Part shown: positions 12,001 through 25,150 of the stretch, piece after piece
Layout of the letters: each line of letters starts with the position of its first letter
Numbering within the stretch: the stretch's first letter is position 1
Assembly: GCA_013399115.1 (NCBI GenBank)
Contig: VXAA01006526.1
Span: 320,962-384,961, forward strand
Length of the DNA: 64,000 nt
Direction of reading: 5' to 3'
DNA from: Anseranas semipalmata
Taxonomy: Eukaryota > Chordata > Aves > Anseriformes > Anseranatidae
Translations under genes and position numbers: made by a program
Notes under the pieces: generated by a model
The model's database searches: none
What the model saw: only the letters and a program-made list of their open reading frames with translations
Told to the model about the DNA's origin: nothing

Positions 12001-14999
12001 ATTTCACCCCCTGCTTCTTCAATATTGGTGCATATTTAGCAGCTTATTAAACCATTACAGCTGCAGTGATTTCTCCTGCCCTGACTCTCCTGGGGCTCGC
12101 TGCAAGTGAAGCTGCACAGGGTACACAGCTGTCCTGTGCACAGCCTGGCATTTCAGCGTGAAATCAAATTCTGATGTGAATCAGTTTTTGCACTGTCAGG
12201 GAATGTGCAGAGGGGTGGTGTCACTGCAAGTGTTTTAATTCAGGTGCTTACCGAAACCCAAAGCTACTGTTCTTTACCTCTGCTTGTATAACGAACTCGA
12301 GGCTTTTCCCCCACGCCCACCCACTTTCCTTTCTCTTCACAACAACCACGATCCCAGAGATCCTCTTGCTGTTGGCTCTCCCCACCAGGACAGTGTGACA
12401 CAGCACACGCACTACAAACTAGGAAGTCTCCCAGCCCAGGGGCACCCAGGCAGCAAGGAGGCTAGATGGAGGAGTTCCCCCAAAGGCGGGAGCTACAGAA
12501 GGTTAATGAACAGGAAAGGATACAAACTTAGAAAAAAAAAAAAACACGTGGGAGTCACCTGCCAAAGCCCTACAAGCTCAGAATGACCTCGGGGACTCGC
12601 TGGGAGGACGTTAGCAGAGAAACCACCCCCAGTGTAAAAAGGCTGAGAGCTCTGCGGCTCTTCAGAGCCGTTCTGCAGTGGGGTGCGTTGGCAGGGAAAG
12701 GCACCACGGGTGGTGGTGAGCTTGTGAGCCAGCCAGCGGGCTGCACGCAGGAGGAGCACGGAGGCAGGTGAAGCACGCGTCAGTACAAGTACCGTCGTTA
12801 GCTGCGTTTCTGAGCTCTGCGAAGTACATCACATACTTCTGTTCACGCAAAAAGTTGTTAGCAAGCCTCAAACCACCAAACAAGCAGGTGGGGATGGAGA
12901 AAAGATTTGTATACAAAGCTGTGTCTTTGGGAGTAAAGAGAAAAATAAACCACAAGTGGATGTTTCTGAAAATATCTCAATCCTGAAAGATTAGCCTCAG
13001 CAGAAGTGTCACTGCAGAAACCATCTGCACGCTGAAGAGGTTGCCTAGCAAGATTTTTTCCTCATTATTATTTTCTACTTAGATTGCTCAGAAAAGATCT
13101 CTTAGGAGAAATAACAGCAGGACCTTAAAAATAGTTCCAAACCCGCGATTAAAAATTCAACTCAGATATTGTCCGAGCCATTTGCTCTCCTTGCGTTCTG
13201 ATGCCGTTACCGCAAAGGTGCTGAAACTCTCCGCGGGGCCAGTTTGCAATTCCAAGCACCTGCCCCAGCGCCTCGCCGAACGAGGCACCGAAGGGTGCAG
13301 CAGTGCTCGGGGAGATGCTGCAGGGCCCAAAGGGGCTGCGCGGGCGCGGGCAGCTGAGGGGCTGCGCCTGCCGTACAATAAACAGGCGAGGAACTGGGCT
13401 GAGGCGGTCCAGAGGGGTTACCCTGAGAAACCCCGGCAATACAAATGGTGAGGGAATGGACTGGAACCTGGTGCTTTCCGTGCTTCTCCTCTCTGCTGTG
13501 ATATGTGTGGTGTTATGCTGTGACCCTCACTATTGCATTTCCCCCTTTTCCCAAAGCAAATTAATAATTCCTGCCAAGCCCTATTTTTCCTTTCATCTTT
13601 TCCCCTCTGGAAACTGGGTGTTCTCTCTACAAAGCTACTCTATCCCCACCTAATCTTCCTCTCAGAGGCTTCTCCTTCCCATTGCCCATCCCAGTGGCCT
13701 GTCCTGCTCCCTGCCCTCCCCTGGATCCTCTCCTTGTCTCACAGGATCAGAAGAGCCAGAGAACTTGATGAAGAGCACCTTCACCATGAAAACGGGAGGT
13801 GAGACCAGGAAACCAGCTAGCAACTTGTGTAGGCTGTTGCCCCACTTATGTAGACTACTGCTCCGCCTATGCAGTTTGCACATTAAACTTCTTTCTGCTG
13901 TAATTTGGTGTCTGGATGATGCCCAGCAGTAGAAGCCCTGAGGGAATAACACCCTGTTATTCTGCTTCTGCCATGTCATGTCCAACCGGACCAAACATTT
14001 TGTTGATCCCTTGTCATTGTGCTCACACAAAGCAGGAAGCAACACTCCTCTGTGGCACAGATATTTATTTTGGGAGAGTCCTGAGTGCTCGGTTTTGGTT
14101 TAGTTTGGGATGCCTGCAAATACATCAGGATTTTTACTGAGCTGTGAACAAATGGGACATGTAAGCGGCTGGTAGCATCACAGGAGGTAAGAGCATGTGG
14201 GTGGTGGCTGACAGTTTTTGGCATTTAAATATAGGAAAAATCCTCATAATTTCCTCCTGGGCACATCTTGCTGATAGTCAGAAACTAAATCTCAGTATTT
14301 TGGAAACTAAGTGAGGCAACTGTTACTCTGATACATTTACTGAGGATGAAGGTGGCAAGCAGAAAGCTGTGTTAAACTGTAAATGTCTACATTTGGAGGA
14401 AAGAGAGTAAAATACTGACATTTGTTAAGAATTTTCATAATTCATCTGACTGTGTAGAATATAAATAGAAGTGGGTAAAACCTCAGCTCTGTTGAAGACA
14501 ATGCAAAGCTACTATCAAATCTTTAAGATACCTGTAGAAGCCATAATTTTAGGTGGATAGGAAAATCTCCTAAGAAAACTTAGGAGATCTATTGTCTCCT
14601 AAGTTCCCCATCACTATAGTCTGTAAGCACTTCCCAGATAATGCACCTCTTTGTTTCTCTTGCCTTTCCCCCAGGGAGAGCTGGGACCGCACCGTGAAAT
14701 GGTTTCCTTGCCACGATTGGAACCTGGGGGTGCGGTTCATGCAGACCCACATTGTTTCTGGGGCAAAGAAGGCAACGTCTCAGAGGCCTGCACCTTGTAC
14801 CTGCAAGAGGAGGCTCTGCACCTCCGTTCCCAGAGGGCTTCGCCTCCCGGCCAGCCCCAGCCCTGCAAAGGGAGAGCCGGGGGCTGCCGGGCGATGTGCT
14901 GCCGCGCGGCCGAGCATTGGAGTGGGCAGGCACTGCCCGCGTCTGCCCCGTGTCCTGGCGCCAGGCCACAGAGCACTTTCAAGTCTAGGAGCTGTTTAA
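9011..14999. other. Gene-free DNA
   Basis: No exon or transposon was recognised. A 16-base A run lies at 10886-10901. GC-richer, CpG-containing patches occur at about 12.58-12.75, 13.2-13.45 and 14.75-14.95 kb. The nested palindrome is at 14565-14603. Open frames of up to about 135 codons lack family motifs. Confidence 0.7.
14565..14603. repeat. Nested palindrome triad (TCTCCTAAG unit)
   Basis: ATCTCCTAAG at 14565-14574, a 4-base AAAA loop and CTTAGGAGAT at 14579-14588 form a perfect 10-base-arm hairpin. A third copy, TCTCCTAAG at 14595-14603, can pair with the same middle arm. The order is forward-reverse-forward, as at 44.2 kb. Confidence 0.95.
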
Positions 15000-15480
15000 T
15001 AGCATCAGCGAGCGCGTAAAACCTTTTTTGTGATCCTGCAGAATAATTAAACTTCCATCAGTGCTGCTGATCCTGCCAGTATAACAATACCAGCTACCGC
15101 GTGCCAAAACAATAAAAGAGCTGCTTCCACGAGCAGCCAAATGTAATTTGAACTCCTCAGTTCTTTCCAGTTATTTACAAGCATTGCATTTCATAAACAG
15201 ACCACCTCTTTTGTAACGTTCTTTAGGAAAGCTGTATATTATATTGGCATAATAGCCCTCTTCAGGGAGAGCATTTTGTTTTAATAAAGTGTGTGCCACC
15301 ATATTTAATCAATCAGATTGATTGACACCAGCAATAGCTGAGTCTCCCAGCAGATGCTGCTGCTACCTCATTCTTATTCCAGTTTCATTTCTCAATCAAA
15401 TCCATGTGTAAAAAAACATAATGTGCTGCCAACATAATGTAATAAAACTTCAACTGAAATGCACACCACCACAACTGAAA
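15000..15480. promoter_or_regulatory. Candidate conserved noncoding block with HOX-PBX-MEIS motifs
   Basis: About 480 bases, AT-rich, unique and ORF-poor, beginning just after a GC-rich patch. It contains a 17-base perfect palindrome AATCAATCAGATTGATT (15307-15323). Overlapping its right arm is TGATTGACA (15319-15327), the PBX-PREP/MEIS half-decamer. Its left arm contains ATCAATCA (15308-15315), the reverse of the PBX-HOX site TGATTGAT. This is the best enhancer candidate in the window on motif content. Activity and conservation are inferred. Confidence 0.45.
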
Positions 15481-18400
15481 CAGATGAGTCGAAGTATGGG
15501 GAAAGTTAGCTTTAGGAAAATCATTTTTGACACAAAAATATTAAAGTTTTACAGTTCAGATATGCCTAGACTAACCCTAATATGAGTAAAAGAGTTTCAC
15601 ATCTGAGTATTGAAAAATCTTAAGGAAAGAAACCTTCCTGAAAGTTACTTAGCTGTTAGCTCGCTCCCAGTGTTTTGTTTTGTAATGTTCAGAGTTTGGT
15701 AGAGCCACTTCAGCCAGATTAAAGCACACGCTGCCCAAGTAAGATGAATTATAACTTTTATCCAAACAGCTCTACAGCCTCTGTTGAGGTGAGCACCAGC
15801 TCTCAGTGATGCATGGCTCTGTGTCAGAGGCTGAACTAGCAAGTTTGGAAGTTAATGATTCATACAAGCATACCGGGTACCCTAATTGTTAGATGTCACA
15901 CACAGGGCGAAACTGCTCTCAGCTCTATTAAAGTTCATTCTAAATAATCTGCACACCTCACTGTACCCGCAGCGTACGTGCGGCTCACAGGGCATTTTCC
16001 TGGAGACTTTGCCTTTACTGTGCTCGTAGGAGCTGCCATTGCAGTTGTGACCCCTCATGGTACAGATGGGTCCCTCAAACGTCAGAGACAGTGATGTCGC
16101 AAACTCCCATGGTTAACGTTCAGCGTGCCAGCAGTCCCCCAAAGCAGGGGGGGGATGGAAGCGAAGCACGTGGTTGCTTGCCAGGCTGTATACTTCATGC
16201 ATAATGTTTTCATGTGTAATTACTGAAGGAGATATGAAAAGAGCTCCAGACAAGTTATTTGAAGGTACCACAATAAATAACTTCCCCTTCACTTATTGTA
16301 TACTTATCCCAGTGATTATATTATAGGAAACACATGCCATGAATTCACATGCCAGAAGTTTCCATACTTCTCTTAAAAAGGAGAACAGAGGCTTCAATAT
16401 GAGAAAATGCTTTGCTTTTTTCCTCTATCTCACATCTTCAAATAAAAAGGCTTCATTAAATGCAGTCATGCTGGACAGTGCTTTGGGCAGCCTATGTGGG
16501 AGCTGTGGTCATAGGAAGAGTGCAAGATGTGGAAATTTCAAGCTATAAGGAAATTGCTGTTTTCTCTCATCTTTCTCTTTTCTTGTTTTTAAGAAGTAAT
16601 GAGTTTCCAAAGAAGATTCCTTTAACACAGCCAAATGTCTGGGGGTGTCCCAGCCTCATTGGAGATCACAAACAGACTCCACAAAACAGGGGTGAGGACT
16701 GCGGTGGGTGTTGTCCAAGCCAACCTCAAAGCGAGAGCTGAGATGGGAGAGAGTTGACTGGTGAATGTGTGAGGTGGGTCGATGGCCTGTCCCAAACTGG
16801 CATTCTCCCCAGCAATGCCTCCAGGTGATGGAGATGGTCAAACCCAGCAGTGCTGGAGCTGCCATTCCACCACCACTCTCCTCCTGTGCCTGCCCAGAAA
16901 GGGAATGGTGTTTCTGCCCTCCAGACTAAGCAGGTCCACATGGGTAGCCTGAACGTGGCTCCAAAGGAGAGACATGGAAATGATTCAGTGTTTGGAGAAA
17001 ATGTTTTGTATTGAGGAGTTGAGTCCATGTAGTTTAGTAACGTGAATATTAAGCAATAGCCTAGCTATTGTCTACCCATAATATAAGGGGAGGGAAATTG
17101 TGACAGTAGAGGGCTCTTTAAACTCTCTCTTTAAGGCTGAGATACAGAAATGCCTGGTGACTGTAAGCTGAAACTATACACACTTGGACTAAAAATAAGC
17201 TGAAAATTATTAATGATGAAAAAAACAAATCCCTGGGACTTCCTGGCTTTAGAAATGAGTTGGATTCCATTGCGCTTGACAGCAGACTAAATCAGGGTGG
17301 ATAGGAACAGCTTGTTCCAATTGGACTGTGAAGATAATTTTCATTTAAATTGCATACACTTTTTTAGAGAGATAAACTTGTTTAAAATTGCATTTGTTAC
17401 TGTAACAAGCTATTGTAAAACCTAGGTTTACTGTTATCTTGAAATAATTCAAATTCACAAAATAACATACTGCATCAATGAAATAAAAGTGGTTTAAATT
17501 CAACAATATCTAGTTTTTTTAACATGGGGTCTGAGGAAGCCATTGGAACTTCCCAGAACAGCTGAGGCTGTAGTCTTGTAACAAAACCATGCAGTGCATT
17601 GCCTGCATCATATTTTTGAAAGTTTAAAAGTCCTCAAAAGTTCAATATTTGTCCCCAGTCCATTGCAATCCCCCCAGTGCTCCTCTCTGAAGGCCTTGGC
17701 CCTATTCATCAGGTCCAGGTAGACATTTCTGCCAGGAAAAACAAAGAAAACTGCCCATTTTGTGAGCAAGACACCCTGACAGCGTATGATGTATTGCATA
17801 TTTGAGGAAAGGTAAAGCTAAACAGATCCAGAGCAGAGCTTTTTTGGAGATGGTACAGTGAAAACACTCCCATGTGGAAAAAGGAGAAGCCTTTCTAAGA
17901 AATGTTCCTTGGTCCTGCTGATGAAAGGAGCATTGTGCCCGCTGGAGCAGGGTTTTTCATGGCATTTCATCCCTGCCTCAAGCAGAACCTGGTGCTCAGG
18001 GTGGCTTCAGAAGAGAGAACTGAGGATCCCGGGGAGAAACAACTCTATTAAAACACCAATGAGAGAGCAAACGTAGGAACATGACTCTTGAACTTAAAAT
18101 ATTTAGATGTAAAATTCACCTAAATCTGTGCCGAGCCTTTTTCTGGCACAGCCCTAATGATGTCCTTCCAGGTAGTCACATTACCTGTTATTCTGGATAA
18201 TATCAAAGGAATGTAATTACATCCGGACTCAATACTGCCCCATTCTGATTAGGAAGACAGCCACATATCTTAGCATCTGGGCGTGTTGTCTTCTCCTAAG
18301 GATGCTTATTTTGCACCAAAGTCCATGAAATCTTTCCTCCCTGCTATTGAATTACCCCTCGCAGAAGCTCTCCAAGCAAGGCACAGTTTGCCAATGTCTA

Positions 18401-19059
18401 TGTGGAGGAATTAAAGCCTGAGGATGAAGCTTAGCTACTGAAATGTAAGCCTCCAGTGCCTTGTGGGATGCTCTGGGGAACCTGAGACATCAGTAAGGAG
18501 AGAAGCCCTACATGAGATTCCATCTCCTTTAGTGGAGGCCGGGGCTGGCAGCTGAGCAAGTCTGAAGGAGCATGAGGCACGTGTGTTATGGTGTCCCCTT
18601 AGAAGCAACTAAAACTTGCCAAAGCTCTCCTATGGTATGAGAACGATTAATGTGGCAGGAGGCTGTTCTGCAGCAGCCTTCCAGAGCAGAAGCTGGACAT
18701 GGACCCCAGCCATGGTGTGCATCTGCCCCTAAGTACCTCTGGTTTGGTGGACCCTCAAAATAGTGAAGGTGAATCAGCTTCCTCTGCTTGTCTGACTCTG
18801 ACGCCCTGCAGTCTCTGCCACCTCTTCGTAAGGATGCTTGTTTCACCAATACCTTTTCCACAAATGTCTCCGTGACCTCTTCTGTTTTTTGTTTAACATA
18901 CAGTCCAAGCTCTTCAAAGACGTAACCACTGAAGTGTGGTTTTGTGTGTACCGTTGCCTCTGAACAACCAAGTTCATGCATTTCAATCTTTCCTGTGCTT
19001 CCTGGTCTTTTTATTTGGTATAAAAAGAAAAAAAGAAAATTCAGAACAGAGGGTCAACA

Positions 19060-19088
19060 CAACTTCTTACAAGGGCAACTTCTTACAA
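19060..19088. repeat. 13-base tandem direct repeat
   Basis: CAACTTCTTACAA occurs at 19060-19072 and 19076-19088, identical, with a 3-base gap and a period of 16. Confidence 0.95.
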
Positions 19089-19439
19089 CAACAAGCGCAA
19101 CAGTGCTTCTCCTTTGTGTGTGCATTTATGCCCTGCAGTGGCAGGCTGTGTTACTACTGTGCTAATGGTCACATTTTCTAGTGCAAGGGAGTGGATGCTG
19201 AGCAGAGGGAGAGCAGATCTGTGCTCCGGATGCCTGTGGTCAAGGGGAAGGACAAACTCCCCCTGTCTTCCACTCCCTCTCCTGCCCTTCTCTGCCGTTT
19301 TGGTGCTGGGTCTTGAGCTTGGCAACTGTGGGCTCCTTCTCCCCAAAACTCCAGGCTCTCGTGCCCTATGATTTGACCCTGGAAGACGGAGAGAAAAACA
19401 TGAACCCCAAAGGGCAGGTGATGAGGGAGAAGGAAGCGG

Positions 19440-19440
<1 letters not shown>

Positions 19441-19470
<30 letters not shown>
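19441..19470. repeat. (GCT)10 microsatellite
   Basis: Ten perfect GCT units, followed by cctcct. Frames through it give poly-Leu or poly-Gln but no recognisable protein, so it is treated as a non-coding trinucleotide repeat. Confidence 0.97.
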
Positions 19471-19472
<2 letters not shown>

Positions 19473-22400
19473 TCCTCACGGCCAGTGCTCACTGGCCTGG
19501 CAGCCCCGGGCCTAGCGGGCACGGCCTGTTCCTGCTGCCTGGGCTGCTTCCACGGGACTTCTGTGTTCAATTGTTTTTGGCCAGCATCCAAAGTTTCCCT
19601 CAGGAATGCAGCTGGAAAGAGGGAAATGGCAATTTTTAACACTTCATACTTCATCCAAAGCGGGATGAAGTTTTAGCGCAGCACCAACATGGCGGCTGAG
19701 CACCCTGGGCTTAGCCGGGGGCTGTCTGCTCACCAAGCGCTGCCGGCGCACTGCAGTCAAAATGTCAAAGTTGTGAAGGGAGAAGGCATAGGGCATTTTT
19801 GTGAGGGGACATGTTGCAAAGGCTAGAAAAACTGTTCATTGCACATCCTCCTCTAATACATGCGGTGGAAGTCCAGAAACCTCTGGGCATTAGTTCTTTG
19901 GAAAGTTTTGAATGCTCAAACTAATATAAATATCCCCAAACTTTGGGAATTGTTCATTTCTTATTCAGCATCTGTGTCCTGACTGCACTTCTAATATATT
20001 TGTTACTGCACAGACGTTAAATGTCCTGTCCTGTTGGTTTTCTGCCCTTTGCATAATGTTTTGCAGTTGCCTTGCAGCGCCTTGCGCTGACGCTGTTCAC
20101 CCGCAGGTTGGCTGCGGGGTTATTTACAGCCCTCCCGTGGTACGAGGCAGGGTGGCAGTTGCCGGCTGTGCTGGTGGCTTTTGTGACGAGGAAATTCAAT
20201 GCTCTGAATTTGGCTGGAAATCTGTAATTTATTGCACATATAAAAAAAAAAAATCTGAACAGCATCAGATGTGAACGCTCCTTTTAAATGTCCCGCTGCT
20301 TAACACAAATTTCTGGTACATTTGAGTGAAGAAGTTGCTGCGTGGCCCAGGACTGTGGAGGGGCTGGGATGGCAGCTCTGCTGCCATCATCGGCCTGGAA
20401 ATTTGATGGATTTGATGCTAAATTTACAAAGGCCTTGGCAAAGTATAGAGAGGAGGAAACTTCAGGGCATCTAGCCAACCTTGGGAACATCCCGTGAAGG
20501 GGAAACCCTTCAGGCTGAGGTGCTGATGTTGAATTAAGTTGATTTTGTGTAGATTTGCACATTCCCAAACTACTCAAGGAACAATTGAGTAGCACTGGGA
20601 AGGGCAGGGAGCAGGGGTTAGACAGAAGAGTCCTCATCACTGCCCATGGACAGATGGGGATTGTGTGGCCAGTTTATACTAAAACCTCTCACTGCTTTGG
20701 TTTTCTCTCATCCAAGGCAATTCCCCTGATGTTTTCCTTGTTTCATCTGCTTGGTACGATTTCTCTTTTATACTGGCAGATTGTTTGTGACTTACATATT
20801 CATAAAAATGGAAGTGTAACAGAGCCACAATTTGGATAAACATGATAGATGTTGCCATGACATAAAAAATAGAAATTTTCTCTTTCATGTCTAGAACAAC
20901 AGAATGTTTTGGTATGTAAACCTCTCTGTGAAGCACAAGAAATTCCTCCCCAGGACATTACAGTCTCTAGAATGGCCCAGCTGACTTGATTCCTTTGCTC
21001 CACAAAAGTAACTGCATGGACTGGGACTTGATGAGAGCAGTAAAAGGGCTCATCTCCCCTCCGTTATCCTGACGTTTGAACAACATCTCCAGCAGAACAC
21101 AAGGCAGAAGGATCAACACTTCATCAAATCCAGGACTTCATTTGCCTTGGACTAACAGCTAAGGAATCCAGTTTAATTTCTGCTGTGAGAAAAGTGAGAT
21201 AAATGATGTGTACATGTCTATCAGGTAAAACATTTGATCACTTACCTTCTCAGTCATCACTGATCTTTAATCACTTATTATGTAATGTTACACCCAATAC
21301 AGATTACTCTGGGGTAAAAATTCACAACCATGCAGCCTGCAGAAACAAGACAGTAATTTGTCTGCAGGAGGAAGGTTGCTCTTTTCTGCGCACCCTGTTT
21401 ACAGCATCATTTATCATGGCTGAGAATAGCCCCAAGGCAGCAGAACAATGCTTTGCTGAAGTCACACGAGGCCAGCTGCCTTCTTACGGGCTCCTGTCCC
21501 GATAGCAGCCGAGCCCGAAGACTTTCCCAGGGCAAAGGCCTCTAAAGCGATGCCAAATCAGTCAGCCCAAGTAGGCTTACAGGACTTTTTAAACTCTTGG
21601 CCACTGCCGTAGGGAAGTATGGTCTTTTTCAGGCTACCTCTGTGACAGTGCCGTGGTCAGAGACCTATTGTACTTGCACATTGAAGACAGATCTATTTGG
21701 TAATAACAAAAGAAGAAAGGAAAAAAAAAAAAGAAAGAAAAGAAAAAGAAACCCAAAGCCAAATCCTACAAACAAATTATTTCCTACCAAAGAAACATTT
21801 CTGATCCTATGAAACCTAACTACAGTTTGGCATGTTTTCCCAAACACAGCATGCAAAAGTAGTAATATTTTATGTTGTGATTATAGGACACTGTGGGCTG
21901 CAGCCATCTGCTAAGAGAGGGACATTCTGCTCCCTGAACATCCTGGCTGTAATCTGCACAGTATTTGAGTTTCTGAGAGCTACCAGGAGCTCTGGTATGG
22001 TGTGGTTGCCCATCAGCACCAACAGCACGTAAAACATGGGAGAGCTGACTCGGGGCTGACAGCGAATTTTGGCACCTTTGGATTTTTCCCTAGGCAGTGG
22101 AAAATGTTCCAGCATGAAATAAACATGTAAAAAGATTTCCCCAAAGCACGTGCTGCCCCTATGGCAAACAGAAAGCACAGAGATGTCTCATGCAGTCACA
22201 ATATTTCCTTTTTTCAGAGTTACAGTTGGGTTCAATTTTCTATTATGACCGAGGTTTTGGGTGGGATTTTTTTGAAGCATTCAGCCTTGGCCTAAATCCT
22301 CTCCTGTTGGGAACAATGAGCCCCCGCTCTCCCCCATGGCTTTAATGGCAGAATAGCAAAGCCAACACGGAACGCTTCAGGAAATCCCTGCCCTCGCACC

Positions 22401-24359
22401 CCGTCCTTCACAGTGGGTCAAAGCTTTCATCCGTGTGTGAAGTCTGAATGAGCAGCATTGCACAAGGAGCCGTGGTGGGGAGCTGAAGGCGCTCTGCTGA
22501 GGGCCGGCACTAATGCTGCAACCACTCGGCATTAACCGTGACCGCTTGTGGACCCGCTTCATTTCTGGGAACGTTGCTGCCCTCCTCGGGGAGCCAGGAC
22601 CTCTATAGTTGGTCGATTGACTGATGGCTGTGAAGCTCTGTGAGTGGGGGCTCGTGGGACAGGGATGGCCAGGATGTGGTTCATATTTCTGTCCCCTCAT
22701 AGAGCTGACACAGACACTGATTTCTGAATTTGGGGGCTGCAGAGACTGGGAAAACTGAACTATGTATCGTACAGTGAATTTTAGTCCCCTCGTTGCAACT
22801 TTTGATGCAAGCTAGTATTTCTGAAAATCAACGCATTTCATTTATTAATGGAAGTGGCCACAAATCATTACCTAAGACGTTCAGAAGGAGAGGAATTTAC
22901 TGCTGGTTAGAAATAGCTGTCAAACCCATGCTTATCACTTAAAGACAAATTAAATGTGGAGATAAGGCTGGGGTGAAAGGGGATGTCTATTTGCCATGCC
23001 AGACACATCCAGCAATTTCTTGACAAAACAAGTCTGAGACAAGCTTGGTCTCAACCAAGGCAATCGAAGGCAATCTGTGTTGAAAGACCTGCAAAGTTCA
23101 CCCAGGTTTTTCTCCTCAGACTCAAAGGCAGGACAAGGATTATGGATATAAACCTACATTCCCACAGCTTCCTCACCCATGGGATATCTCACAGGAGAAG
23201 CTATGGAGAAGTAAATGTGGGCTCAATAGCCTTGAGCCTATTCCTATAGCACCCCAGCCAGAAAACTAAGCTTGTGTTGGGTGAAGAGTATTCATTTGCT
23301 GCTAATACACACTTTTACATCATTACTTCTTACTTATCTGGGATATTTCTGGTGTGGTTCATCAATGTTTTGCACAAAATCTCAGGCTGTGTTTCTGTAG
23401 GCCAAAAGGAATAAATAGATTTTTCTTCTGCATTAGTTAAACAAGCACAGTAAATGGACTCTCCCGATTTACACTGCTTGAGGATCTGTCCCATCACCTT
23501 CAATGCCAAGATAGCTCGGCACGTCTTATCATCCTCCTATTGAGATGACTACAGCAAAGGCATAAAAAGCTTTCTTCAGGCAGCCCTGTGAATATTGTGC
23601 TCATTTAGGAGAAAAGTATAGAAGAAGACCACCACTGGATATGTGTCCTCTGGTAGCAATCAATGCACAGCATACACTTTTGATGAGGTTAGATAACAAG
23701 CATCACATGGAGAGAGGAGTACCATGCACACACACCCTTCTGAATATGTCAGCAACGAAACGAGAACTACAAAGGCAAGCAGTAGCTGCCCACTGTAGGA
23801 TGTCTCATCTAGCTCAAGTTCAGCTGTGCGATACAAGTCTAACTCTCTGTAGTTTGAAAAAAATAAGACAGAAACCCACCACATAGTGTTCAGAAGGATC
23901 AGCACAAGGATATATCTTTGTTCACAGAGACCTTATTTTTGAAAAAGGAGTTTCTCATATCAAAAATAGAGAATTCTTTCATGTTACTGTCAGCTCTGTA
24001 GCCCACCTAAAATTGTATTATTACCACTGACAGAAAGACAGGTGTTAACAGCTGGAGAGAAAACAAATATAGAGAACTGTGGCAAAAACTAAGGAGAAAC
24101 AGATGTGTGAGCAACTTTGTCTTTGATATTTATTTCAATAGTGCTTCTCAAATGTGTTTAATATTTATGTGGCTATAGTCTCAGCTTTCACTGGCATACT
24201 GCAGCCAGCATAGTGCACTGTTCACCTCTGCCACCACTTCTTCTTTTCTTTTCCTCCTTTCTTGCTGCCATAAAACAGCATCTGTTAATCTCTCAGGAAA
24301 TGCCAGTTTATTCCTCTCCCCTCCCCCAGTATAAAATGGATAGAGTTTTTTAGCAGTGG

Positions 24360-25150
24360 GAGTTCAGTGTGATTAGTATGCTAATCTAGGAGAGAGAAAA
24401 GGAAATGGAGATGAGAGATATGGTCCTTTAGCGAAGAAAAGCAGGAACAACTGAAAGGAGGATCTCTGCTAATCAATTAACCTACAATGGACCTAATGCC
24501 ATAAGAAGCTATTGTGCATAAAGGGACAAAATTCTCTGTGACAGATGGCACTTGGGCGCATGATATTACAGGGTTCCTGCTCAAGAGCTTGTTTACCTCC
24601 CATACAGGGGTAAGCAATAAAGCAATAAAATTGCTTATTTATTTTAAAGAGAGAAGTTGAAATGCTTATTTACCAAATCAATCAAGGTTTACTAAGGCAG
24701 AACAGCCACAGTCCTCACGGCCCTAAAATGCTGGATACTTCACTGATTTCAAATAGCAATTATCTATTGCTGTTTCTTGAACCTGCTCTAACTGCAAAGA
24801 GACATTTAATTTGCAAATTTTGATGAAAATTGTCATTTTTTTTAATTGCCTATTTCACCAATTTGAATTTTAAAACAAACGATTAACTAGAATCTCATTT
24901 TTACTTGCCTTGGGCAAGCCAGGAAAATATTTGTCAAGACCCAAGTCTGTCTGCTTAGCATTTGAGTTGAGAAATGCACAACTGCCTTCAAGTCAACATT
25001 AGCTATGACAGAAGCAAGACTATTATTTAACAGTAGCTGAAAATGTCAAAAACAAGCGGCGCCTGGCATTTTGACAAGGCAGCATTGAAAAGAAACCACT
25101 TTTTTCAACACTTGGTTAACTGTAAAGCAAAACTGTACAATTATCACTCA
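24360..25150. promoter_or_regulatory. Candidate conserved noncoding block
   Basis: About 800 bases of unique AT-rich DNA without ORFs, rich in homeodomain words (TAATCAATTAA near 24.47 kb, AACGATTAACTAG near 24.88 kb). An exact ATCAATCA (PBX-HOX type) lies at 24677-24684. It is bounded on the right by a GC-rich patch at about 25.15-25.3 kb. Enhancer function is inferred from appearance only. Confidence 0.3.

Larger units (their letters stand above)
15481..24359. other. Gene-free DNA
   Basis: Mixed composition and no recognised gene. Contents are the direct repeat at 19060, (GCT)10 at 19441 and an A-rich patch at about 21.72-21.75 kb. The frame with poly-Leu/Gln at about 19.2-19.65 kb has no other protein-like feature. 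Confidence 0.7.

Noticed and set aside
19178..19654. Possible poly-Gln or poly-Leu protein
   Set aside because: The homopolymer comes from a (GCT)10 microsatellite. Nothing else in either frame is protein-like.
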